A stretch of DNA of 64,000 nt from Streptomyces maremycinicus (GTDB taxonomy: Bacteria; Actinomycetota; Actinomycetes; Streptomycetales; Streptomycetaceae). This document shows, one piece after another, positions 57,426 to 64,000 of the stretch. The notes beneath the pieces were generated by a model. The model had not been told where the DNA came from. It did no database searches and saw nothing but the letters and a program-made list of their open reading frames with translations. The stretch covers positions 496,001 to 560,000 of the forward strand of contig NZ_BBYG01000013.1 of NCBI RefSeq assembly GCF_001184025.1, in the 5' to 3' direction. The position numbers and the translations under genes are program-made. The number at the start of each line of letters is the position of its first letter. Within the stretch, counting starts at the first letter, position 1.

Positions 57426-58424
57426 CTACAAGAACGCCACGTTCACGATCCAGAACGCGCACGCGGCAACAACCCCCGCCGCCGGCATCGTGATGAACCA
57501 CCCCAGCACGATGTTCTTGGCGACACCCCACCGCACGGCATTGATCCGCTTGGTCGCCCCCACACCCATGATCGCCGAAGTGATCACATGCGTCGTGGAG
57601 ATCGGCGCCTTGAACAGGAACGCCGTGGTGAACATGATCGACGCCCCGGTCGTCTCCGCGGCGAACCCCTGCGGCGGATCAAGCTCGATGATCTTCCGCC
57701 CGAGCGTCCGCATGATGCGCCACCCACCCGCGTACGTCCCCAGCGACAGCATCACCGCGCAAGCGATCTTCACCCACACCGGGATCGGATCGTCGGCCCC
57801 CTGCACGTCGCCGATGACGAGCGCCATCACCACGATGCCCATCGTCTTCTGCGCGTCCTGGAGACCGTGCCCCAGCGCCATCCCCGCGGCCGAAACCGTC
57901 TGAGCGATCCGGAAGCCCCGCTTCGCCTTGTGCGGGTTGGACCGCCGGAACATCCACAGGATGGCCGTCATCACCAGGTAACCGGCGACAAGCCCCACCA
58001 CCGGCGAGACGAACATCGGAATGACGACCTTGTCGAGGACGCCGGACCAGATGACGTCCGTCCCTCCGGCCAGCGCCGCACCCACCATCCCGCCGAACAA
58101 CGCGTGCGAGGACGACGAAGGCAGCCCGAAGTACCAGGTGACGAGGTTCCAGACGATCGCGCCGATCAGCGCGGCGAAGAGGATCCCCATCCCCTTCGAC
58201 CCCTCGGGCGTCTCGATCAGCCCCTTGCTGACGGTGTGCGCGACACCGCTCCCGAGGAACGCGCCGGCGAGGTTCATCACCGCCGCCATGGCCAGCGCCG
58301 CCCGAGGCGTCAGCGCCCGGGTGGAGACCGACGTGGCGATGGCGTTGGCGGAGTCGTGAAAACCGTTCGTGTAAGTGAATCCGAGCGCGACGCCGATGGT
58401 CACGATCAGAGCAAAGGTGTCCAT
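57426..58424 (-). CDS. pitH1: Low-affinity inorganic phosphate transporter (Pit family)
   Basis: This 332-residue protein has about nine membrane spans, with the two Pit signature repeats GFTYTNGFHDSANAIATSVS near the N-terminus and TAFLFKAPISTTHVITSAIM near the C-terminus. It imports metal-phosphate by proton symport. The start ATG 58424 lies 7 bp after the PhoU-like gene stop, and the two form an operon. In S. coelicolor the equivalent gene is pitH1; unlike pst it is usually the phosphate-replete system. Confidence 0.92.
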   Translation of the reverse strand: MDTFALIVTIGVALGFTYTNGFHDSANAIATSVSTRALTPRAALAMAAVMNLAGAFLGSGVAHTVSKGLIETPEGSKGMGILFAALIGAIVWNLVTWYFGLPSSSSHALFGGMVGAALAGGTDVIWSGVLDKVVIPMFVSPVVGLVAGYLVMTAILWMFRRSNPHKAKRGFRIAQTVSAAGMALGHGLQDAQKTMGIVVMALVIGDVQGADDPIPVWVKIACAVMLSLGTYAGGWRIMRTLGRKIIELDPPQGFAAETTGASIMFTTAFLFKAPISTTHVITSAIMGVGATKRINAVRWGVAKNIVLGWFITMPAAGVVAACAFWIVNVAFL

Positions 58425-58431
58425 TAAGTGC

Positions 58432-59052
58432 TCAGGACTCCTTGACCGCGATGGTCTCCACCGTGTTGGCCACGTGCTCGAAGGCGTCGGCGGCCTCCTC
58501 CAGCACATCCACGATCTGCTTCAGCTTGAGCACCTCGATGGCCTCGTACTTGCCGTTGAAGAGATGCGCGAGCAGCTTGCGGTGGATCTGGTCGGCCTGG
58601 TTCTCGAGCCGGTTGACCTCGATCCAGTACTCGGTGAGGTTCTCCATGGTCCGCAGGTTCGGCATGGCCTCGGCCGTCAGCTCGGCCGCCCGCGCCAGCA
58701 CCTCGATCTGCTGCTCGACGCCCTTGGGCAGTTCCTCGACGTTGTAGAGGACGACCAGGTCGACGGCCTCCTCCATGAAGTCCATGATGTCGTCGAGGGA
58801 GGACGCCAGGTTGTAGATGTCCTCGCGGTCGAACGGCGTGATGAACGAGGAGTTCAGCTGGTGGAAGATCGCATGCGTGGCGTCGTCACCTGCGTGTTCC
58901 GCGGCCCGCATACGCTCTGCGATCTCGGCCCGGCCGGCGGGGTCCGCCCCGAGCAGTTCCATCAGGAGTTTCGAGCCCGTGACGATGTTGTCCGCGGATG
59001 CGGCGAACATGTCGTAGAAGCTCGTCTCCCTGGGGGTCAGACGAAAGCGCAC
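58432..59052 (-). CDS. PhoU-like DUF47 protein, Pit accessory
   Basis: This 206-residue all-helical protein begins MRFRLTPRETSFYDMFAASA and contains DREDIYNLASSLDDIMDFME, the metal-binding E/DxxxD face of the PhoU/DUF47 family. It is co-transcribed with the Pit gene and is thought to regulate it. GTG 59052 follows GAGGACCCC, and TAGCAT (59090-59095) may be its -10. It is divergent from csoR. Confidence 0.92.
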   Translation of the reverse strand: MRFRLTPRETSFYDMFAASADNIVTGSKLLMELLGADPAGRAEIAERMRAAEHAGDDATHAIFHQLNSSFITPFDREDIYNLASSLDDIMDFMEEAVDLVVLYNVEELPKGVEQQIEVLARAAELTAEAMPNLRTMENLTEYWIEVNRLENQADQIHRKLLAHLFNGKYEAIEVLKLKQIVDVLEEAADAFEHVANTVETIAVKES

Positions 59053-59235
59053 GTGGGGTCCTCAGGATGCATCGGTTTCGGTCAGGCTGATGCTAGGCGC
59101 ATCATCCGGCCACGGCTAATGGGCCGTCCACCAGTGTCGCCCATCGGACAGAGCGACCGGGAGGGGGGCGACCGACGGCTCGACGACCGGCGAAAGTCCC
59201 TGCTCGGGCCGTATACCCACGGAAGTTCGGTACGA

Positions 59236-59254
59236 TATACCCAGTAGGGGTATA
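59236..59254. promoter_or_regulatory. CsoR operator
   Basis: TATACCC-AGTAG-GGGTATA, a 7-5-7 inverted repeat of the pseudo-palindromic G-tract type bound by CsoR, 30 bp before the csoR start. Confidence 0.85.
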
Positions 59255-59283
59255 GGTGCGGAGCCGGAGCGCTGGAGGACACG

Positions 59284-59634
59284 ATGACGACCACAGAGGC
59301 CGGCGAGCCCACCGCCGCACCCGGCGCCGGAGCGGACCACGCGCCCGGGACGGTCCACGGCTACCACAAGCAGAAGGACGAGCACCTCAAACGCCTGCGC
59401 CGCATCGAGGGCCAGATCCGCGGCCTCCAGCGCATGGTCGACGAGGACACCTACTGCATCGACATACTCACCCAGGTGTCCGCCTCCACCAAGGCCCTCC
59501 AGTCGTTCGCGCTCCAGCTCCTGGAGGAGCACCTGCGCCACTGCGTCGCCGACGCGGCGCTCAGGGGCGGCGACGAGATCGACGCGAAGGTGGAAGAGGC
59601 GACCAAGGCCATCGGCCGCCTGCTGCGTACCTGA
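59284..59634 (+). CDS. csoR: CsoR, copper-sensing repressor
   Basis: This 116-residue four-helix protein has Cu(I) ligands Cys58 (EDTYCIDIL), His83 and Cys87 (EEHLRHCV). Copper binding releases it from operators before copper chaperone and ATPase genes and its own promoter. The N-terminal ~25 residues are disordered. ATG 59284 follows GGAGGACACG. No copper efflux genes are in the window, so its other targets lie elsewhere. Confidence 0.94.
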   Translation: MTTTEAGEPTAAPGAGADHAPGTVHGYHKQKDEHLKRLRRIEGQIRGLQRMVDEDTYCIDILTQVSASTKALQSFALQLLEEHLRHCVADAALRGGDEIDAKVEEATKAIGRLLRT

Positions 59635-59823
59635 TCAGCGCCTCGCTCCGAGGTCGCCCCCGGCCCGTTCCTCCGCCACCCGCAGCACCTGGTCGATGCT
59701 CTCGAGACTGAGCCGGTCCTCCCCCGCCGCCGAGGCCGCGATGATCAGCTCCCCGCACAGTTCGATCTCGGCGAGCGCCTCGTGGTCCTGAACTGCCGTA
59801 CCGCCGCCCGGAGCCACGCGCAT
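59635..59823 (-). CDS. 62-residue hypothetical protein
   Basis: The sequence MRVAPGGGTAVQDHEALAEI continues ELCGELIIAASAAGEDRLSL and ends AEERAGGDLGARR: an acidic helical protein with one Cys. Codons are GC3-biased. ATG 59823 follows GGGACGAGG closely; a GTG two codons later is an alternative start. Its stop abuts the csoR stop tail to tail. Similar short proteins follow csoR in other Streptomyces as far as I recall. Function unknown. Confidence 0.65.
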   Translation of the reverse strand: MRVAPGGGTAVQDHEALAEIELCGELIIAASAAGEDRLSLESIDQVLRVAEERAGGDLGARR

Positions 59824-59965
59824 CACCTCGTCCCTGCCGTCACCGACTTCCTAGAGTAGGGAGCGCTGCACACCGCGCGCATGGCACGGACGGGCTAGTC
59901 CTTGTGTCCATCCTGTGGCCGAAAACGCTCGGTACGTCCGACCGGTCCGCCCGGCGCGGGCTCGG

Positions 59966-60802
59966 TCAGTCCTCCGCGATCCGCCCCGCGTAGATGTCCT
60001 CGGCGGCCGGCAGCCGCACCTCGACGGGCGCCCCGAAGTCGTACAGCAGGGTCGTGGAGGCCACCGCGACGGCCCCCTTCTGCTGCCCGTTCACAAAGCT
60101 GAACCGGTGCCGGACCTTCCGGATGCGCCCCTCGTCGTCGAGGTAGGCGTCGAACGGCACCCGCGCCGTGGCGAACCCTTTCGCCGCCGCCCGCAGCGCG
60201 TCCCGTCCACCCGCGGACGCCTCGTCGGCGGCCACCGTCAGATCGGCGGTCCCGCGGTAGTGCCGCACCGCCGTCCCGGCCACCTCGGTCCTCCCCACGT
60301 ACGTCGCCGTACGCGTCCCCCGCAGGACCTCGGCGGCGGCGAACGGATCGGTGGCGCCGCCGGTCACGAGGTTCCCGTCGGACAGGGCCGCCGTCTCCAC
60401 CCGCACCCACTTGTCGTCCGGCACCCCGGCACCCCGGTTCTTCATGAACAGGGCGCCGGGCGCGAGGAGTTCGGTGATGGGACGGTGCTCACTGGTCCCG
60501 GCCGGATCCTGCGGCAGCAGCACCTTCAGCTCACCGCGCTGCCTGCGGTAGTCGTACACCCCCTGGCCCCGGATGGTGACCCGGGTCCCGCCGGTGGCCA
60601 TCTCCATCGACGTACGGGTCTTCGACGTGCCCGCCGCGACGAGGGTGTCGGCGGCCCGGTGCAACGTCTCGACGGGGTCGGCCGCCCGGCCGTCCTCCGC
60701 GGCGGCCCCGCCGGCGGAACACCCGGCGGCCCCCGCACAGACCCCCGCCACGAGCCCCGAAAGGACCATCGCACCCAGCAGCCCTCGCCGATGCTCCGCC
60801 AT
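59966..60802 (-). CDS. Secreted lipoprotein (LprG/LppX-like fold suspected)
   Basis: This 278-residue protein has a lipoprotein signal (RRGLLGAMVLSGLVAGVCAG) and lipobox AAGC near residue 28. The mature part is beta-rich with TSMEMATGGTRVTIRGQGVY and VPFDAYLDDEGRIRKVRHRF, a pattern shared with LprG/LppX-type half-barrel lipoproteins that carry lipids in mycobacteria. Start ATG 60802 was chosen to give a normal-length signal peptide; the frame extends to 60835. It is monocistronic. The ligand is unknown. Confidence 0.8.
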   Translation of the reverse strand: MAEHRRGLLGAMVLSGLVAGVCAGAAGCSAGGAAAEDGRAADPVETLHRAADTLVAAGTSKTRTSMEMATGGTRVTIRGQGVYDYRRQRGELKVLLPQDPAGTSEHRPITELLAPGALFMKNRGAGVPDDKWVRVETAALSDGNLVTGGATDPFAAAEVLRGTRTATYVGRTEVAGTAVRHYRGTADLTVAADEASAGGRDALRAAAKGFATARVPFDAYLDDEGRIRKVRHRFSFVNGQQKGAVAVASTTLLYDFGAPVEVRLPAAEDIYAGRIAED

Positions 60803-60944
60803 GGCCTGTGCACCCCCAACCGGTACGTCCGTCACGGGCTTCCTGTCGTTGCGGATAACGACGGGTGGGTGCCGCCGTCACGCCGGTGCGAACGCCTGCG
60901 ACCGCCATACGGGTTTACTGCCGATCCTGGGTAACGTTGTCTGT

Positions 60945-61115
60945 GTGACGCAGCAGGACGGATCGACCCATCCCCGCATCGACGGGGAGCACCGCACCAC
61001 GACCGTCGAACAGGGCAGGTTCTGCCTCGCCCGCTGCACCTGCGGCTGGCGCGGCCCGGCCCGCAGGGCGAGAAGCATGGCCAGAGCGGACGGAGAGCTG
61101 CACACGAGCGGGTGA
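60945..61115 (+). CDS. 56-residue Cys-rich small protein
   Basis: GTG 60945 opens TQQDGSTHPRIDGEHRTTT and continues to RFCLARCTCGWRGPARRARS; the C-x3-C-x-C-G-W cluster resembles half of a zinc ribbon. TAACGT lies 7 nt upstream, so a leaderless mRNA is possible. Codon bias supports a gene. It precedes the FAD oxidase gene by 111 bp. Function unknown. Confidence 0.6.
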   Translation: MTQQDGSTHPRIDGEHRTTTVEQGRFCLARCTCGWRGPARRARSMARADGELHTSG

Positions 61116-61226
61116 CGTCACCGTTCCGTCACCACAGGACCCGGCCGGAACCCGTGGTCCCACGACCCCGTCTCGCTCCGTGAAGCCGCAAGAAGCCGAC
61201 AGGCGGCCGAGGGAAGGCGCAACTAC

Positions 61227-62786
61227 ATGGAACGGCGTACGTTCATCGCGGGCGGCACGGCAGCCGCCGTCGCGGCAACGGCCACCGCGTGCAAGGCGGA
61301 CGGCGGCGCCGCGGGCGCTCCCGCCTCGGCCGGCGCGGCCGGCAGCACCACCCCGCTGACCACGACCAGCGTCGCCGCCCCCGCCGACTGGGCCGCGCTC
61401 GCCCGCGGCCTGGACGGCACCCTGGTCCGCCCCGGCGAGGCCTCCTGGGCCGCGGCCCGCCAGCTCTACAACACCCGCTTCGACAACCTCAAGCCGGCGG
61501 CGGTGGCGTACGTCGCCCACGCCGACGACATCCGCACGGTTCTGGCGTACGCCCGCGCCCACAAGATCAAGGCAGCGATCCGCAACGGCGGCCACTCCTA
61601 CGGCGGCTGGTCCTCGGGCGACGGCCGGCTGATCGTCGACGTCTCCAAGCTGAACCGGGTCCGGGCGAGCGGCACTTCGGCCGTGGTCGGCGCCGGCTCG
61701 AAGCTGATCGACGTCTACCGGGCGCTCGCCGCGAAGGGCGTGACGATCCCGGCGGGCTCCTGCCCGACGGTCGGCGTCTCCGGACTGGTGCTGGGCGGCG
61801 GCCACGGCGTCGTCTCCCGCGCCTACGGCCTCACCTGCGACAGCCTCACCCGGGCCACGGTCATCACCGCGGACGGCAAGCAGCTCACCGCCGACGCGAC
61901 GACGAACAAGGACCTGTTCTGGGCCCTGCGCGGAGCCGGCAACGGCAACTTCGGCGTCGTCACGGAACTGGAGTTCAAGACCCGTCCGGCGCCCCAGGCG
62001 GTGACCGGCTACCTCACCTGGCCCTGGTCGAAGGCGGCGGCGGTGGTGAAGGCCTGGCAGGAGTGGGGCCCGTCGCAGCCCGACGAGATCTGGTCCTCCC
62101 TGCACCTGGCGAACGCGACCGGCGGCACCCCGACCGTCTCCGTGGCCGCCTTCTGCATCGGCACCTACGGCCAGCTCCAGAACGCGGTCGACCGCCTCGC
62201 GGACCGGGTCGGCGCCCCCGCGACGAACGTCTCCCTGCGCCGTCGTACGTACGAGGCGGCGATGGAGATCTACGCCGGCTGCTCGTCGTTCTCCTCCGAC
62301 GCCCAGTGCCATCTGCCGGGGTCGACGCCGGGCCGCTCCCCGCAGGGCGCGCTGGGCCGGGAGACCTACGCGGCCCGTTCGGACTTCTTCGACGCCTCGC
62401 TCTCCGCGGCCGGCATCCAGACCCTCCTGAAGCAGATGAAGTCGGTCCAGGGCGGCTCAGGCAGCATCGCCCTCACCGCGCTGGGCGGCGCGGTGAACCG
62501 GGTCTCACCCACGGCCACGGCGTTCGTCCACCGCCGTTCGCGCATGCTGGCGCAGTACATCGGCGCGTGGCGGGCCGGCACGGCGGGGACCGCCTCCCAG
62601 GCCTGGCTGAACACGGCCCACAAGGCGATGGCCCCGTACGCCTCGGGCGCGGCCTACCAGAACTACGCGGACCCGACTCTCGCCGACTGGCGCAAGGCGT
62701 ACTACGGCGACGCCCTTCCGCGCCTGACCCAGCTGAAGAAGCAGTACGACCCGAACGGCTTCTTCAGCTACCCCCAGGCGCTCTGA
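61227..62786 (+). CDS. Tat-exported FAD-linked oxidase (berberine-bridge type)
   Basis: This 519-residue protein begins MERRTFIAGGTAAAVAATAT with a Tat-like RRTFI and a lipobox-like TATAC (Cys22), so it may be a Tat lipoprotein. Its PCMH FAD domain has NGGHSYGG (His123) and AGSCPTVGVSGLVLGGGHG (Cys179), the pair that binds FAD bicovalently. A C-terminal BBE segment with YQNYADP and PNGFFSYPQAL follows. Relatives oxidise oligosaccharides or alkaloids. ATG 61227 lies 111 bp after the small Cys-rich gene. The substrate is unknown. Confidence 0.88.
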   Translation: MERRTFIAGGTAAAVAATATACKADGGAAGAPASAGAAGSTTPLTTTSVAAPADWAALARGLDGTLVRPGEASWAAARQLYNTRFDNLKPAAVAYVAHADDIRTVLAYARAHKIKAAIRNGGHSYGGWSSGDGRLIVDVSKLNRVRASGTSAVVGAGSKLIDVYRALAAKGVTIPAGSCPTVGVSGLVLGGGHGVVSRAYGLTCDSLTRATVITADGKQLTADATTNKDLFWALRGAGNGNFGVVTELEFKTRPAPQAVTGYLTWPWSKAAAVVKAWQEWGPSQPDEIWSSLHLANATGGTPTVSVAAFCIGTYGQLQNAVDRLADRVGAPATNVSLRRRTYEAAMEIYAGCSSFSSDAQCHLPGSTPGRSPQGALGRETYAARSDFFDASLSAAGIQTLLKQMKSVQGGSGSIALTALGGAVNRVSPTATAFVHRRSRMLAQYIGAWRAGTAGTASQAWLNTAHKAMAPYASGAAYQNYADPTLADWRKAYYGDALPRLTQLKKQYDPNGFFSYPQAL

Positions 62787-62889
62787 AGCACCGCCAAAGG
62801 CCTCCGACGGACCGCCCGGTACCACCCCTGACCACTCCGGAACAGCCCCCGACCACTCCCTCACCGCCCGGGACCGCCGACGCACTGTC

Positions 62890-63600
62890 CTACGCCGCGA
62901 GGTCCCGCTCCTCCGCGGCGACCTCGGTCCGCGCGCCGGGGATGAACCCGTCGCGCTGTCCGTCCCGGGCGGCCCGGCCGCGCACGATCCATCCGGCCCG
63001 GGGCGACCGGTCGACGGCCTTCAGCACGGGGGTGAGCAGCATGGAGGCGACGGGCGACAGCAGCAGGGCCACCGCGGTCCCGAGCGCGAACCCGCCGACG
63101 ACGTCGGTCGGGTAGTGCACGCCCATGTAGATCCGGCAGAACCCCTCGAGCAGGGCGATCCCTATCCCGACGAGCCCGAACCTGCGGTGGGCCACGAACA
63201 GCCCGACGGCCATGGCCATCGTGAGGGTGGCGTGGTCGCTCACGAAGGAGTAGTCGGTCTTGCCGGAGACGAGCACCTCGAGGCCCTGGTGGTCGAGGAA
63301 GGGCCGGGGCCGCTCCACGAAACCCCGTATGGGCACGTTGACCAGCACGGCAACGCCGGCGGCGAGCGGCGCCCAGATCAGGGCGGCGACGGAGGAGGCG
63401 GCCTCCTCGACCCCGCCGGGCCGCCGCCGCACCCCCCACCAGCACCACACGATGAGCAGCACCATGGCGAGCAGCAGCCCGTACTCGCCGACGAACTCGA
63501 CGGCACGGTCGAGCCAGTGCGGAGCGTCCTTGGCGAGCCCGTTGATGTCATAGAGGAGGTCGACGTCGGGGTTCGACCCGGATTCGGCGAGTCCAGCCAT
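62890..63600 (-). CDS. PAP2-family membrane phosphatase
   Basis: This 236-residue protein has five or six spans with the phosphatase motifs VNVPIRGFVERPRP (C1), YSFVSDHATLTMAM (C2, with S-D-H in place of P-S-G-H) and CRIYMGVHYPTDVVGG (C3). It probably dephosphorylates undecaprenyl pyrophosphate or phosphatidic acid on the outer face. ATG 63600 was chosen over a GTG/ATG at 63636. A conserved-looking near-palindrome TGAATGATCACTCA lies at about 63700 upstream. Confidence 0.87.
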   Translation of the reverse strand: MAGLAESGSNPDVDLLYDINGLAKDAPHWLDRAVEFVGEYGLLLAMVLLIVWCWWGVRRRPGGVEEAASSVAALIWAPLAAGVAVLVNVPIRGFVERPRPFLDHQGLEVLVSGKTDYSFVSDHATLTMAMAVGLFVAHRRFGLVGIGIALLEGFCRIYMGVHYPTDVVGGFALGTAVALLLSPVASMLLTPVLKAVDRSPRAGWIVRGRAARDGQRDGFIPGARTEVAAEERDLAA

Positions 63601-63768
63601 GGTGCTGCGGCCCCTTCGTCGTGTTCTGCCCGGCACACCTCACATGCGCCCGCTCCAACAGGAACGCACGGCCCCGCTTGATACGTTCCACTCTCCACTG
63701 AATGATCACTCAGACGTTATCGAAGAGAGATAGATCCCCGCAGCTCAGGGGCCGGGTGCGGGCATCCT

Positions 63769-64000
63769 TCAGACGGTCGTCGGGAGCGCTTTCGCGCCAT
63801 CTTCGGTGACCCGCGTGGCCCCGAAGTACTCGGCCGTGTCGATGGGGTCGAACCGGATGACCGCCCCCGTGTAGGGCGCGTTGATCATGTACCCGCCGCC
63901 CACGTAGATCCCGACGTGGTGGATGGCCCGCGAGTTGTTCGGATCGGTGGAGAAGAACACCAGGTCACCCGGCAGCAGTTCGCTGCGCCGCGGATGCGGT
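63769..64000 (-). CDS. NlpC/P60 cell-wall hydrolase, 5' end cut by window edge
   Basis: Only the last 76 residues are visible: ELLPGDLVFFSTDPNNSRAI then HHVGIYVGGGYMINAPYTG, ending KALPTTV. The His in HHVGIYVG is the catalytic His of NlpC/P60 D,L-endopeptidases; the catalytic Cys would lie beyond the edge. The protein is presumably secreted and cleaves peptidoglycan stem peptides. Its stop is at 63769, after the PAP2 promoter region. Confidence 0.88.
   Translation of the reverse strand, partial: PHPRRSELLPGDLVFFSTDPNNSRAIHHVGIYVGGGYMINAPYTGAVIRFDPIDTAEYFGATRVTEDGAKALPTTV

Noticed and set aside
63690..63715. TGAATGATCACTCA near-palindrome before the PAP2 gene
   Set aside because: Two mismatched pairs and no neighbouring regulator; noted only in the gene entry.
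1..64000. Prophage, integrative element, transposon or CRISPR
   Set aside because: No integrase, transposase, att-like repeat next to a tRNA, or regularly spaced array was seen. The gene content is core Streptomyces chromosome.

Overview
The window is chromosomal DNA of a Streptomyces. The base composition is very GC-rich with GC-saturated third codon positions, GTG starts are frequent, and many families are Streptomyces or actinobacterial hallmarks: DevA/DevB/DevE, RsiG, Nur, GlnR, mycothiol synthase and CsoR. As I remember it, the gene order matches the S. coelicolor region around SCO4133-SCO4195, in reverse; this was not checked against a database. I see no rRNA, tRNA, CRISPR array, integrase or transposase. 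This looks like conserved core chromosome with small lineage-specific cassettes.

Layout. 1-5.1 kb: an HBHA-like coiled-coil protein (cut by the edge), its XRE-type neighbour, a HelD-like RNA polymerase-associated helicase, a TetR regulator and a divergent quinone-oxidoreductase-like enzyme. 5.2-12.1 kb: a developmental locus containing a protein with two APH kinase domains, a third DevA-like regulator, two paralogous tiny membrane proteins, devB-devA, devE and a 395-bp repeat-rich non-coding stretch. 12.1-20.6 kb: housekeeping and signalling genes (Eis-like acetyltransferase, rsiG, dtd, ygfZ-like, nur, nitrobindin-like, three related membrane proteins in an overlapping operon, a DsrE-like protein). 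20.7-25.9 kb: a sulfur block (DUF1416, rhodanese and a cysteine-containing leader peptide), then DUF2993, a Gln-rich membrane protein, a MoaD/ThiS-like protein and a hydrolase. 26-34 kb: glnR, a LacI regulator, an HtrA-like protease beside a two-component system, a pectinesterase and an orphan response regulator. 34.2-38.5 kb: an ABC half-transporter, two tandem 44-residue basic peptides and a secreted 5'-nucleotidase. 38.7-48.2 kb: mshD, then an ECF-sigma/anti-sigma/ABC operon divergent from a YtrA-type GntR/ABC operon. 48.4-59.1 kb: phosphate and polyphosphate metabolism (ppk, CHAD, Nudix, pstSCAB, facing pitH and a PhoU-like gene). 59.2-64 kb: csoR, lipoproteins, a secreted FAD oxidase, a PAP2 phosphatase and an NlpC/P60 hydrolase cut by the edge.

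How the parts work together. The pst operon carries a clear array of 11-bp PHO units, and ppk, CHAD, Pit and the secreted nucleotidase form a phosphate-scavenging and storage neighbourhood. The dev locus is built of repeated regulator/membrane-peptide pairs with a conserved leaderless promoter. Leaderless expression is common here: in at least ten genes a TANNNT hexamer lies exactly 6 nt before the start codon.

Most unusual items: the duplicated basic peptides upstream of an ABC transporter; the dev cluster with a tandem APH protein and a TTA-containing membrane peptide; a SoxR-like box in front of the quinone reductase; and the sulfur-gene leader peptide.
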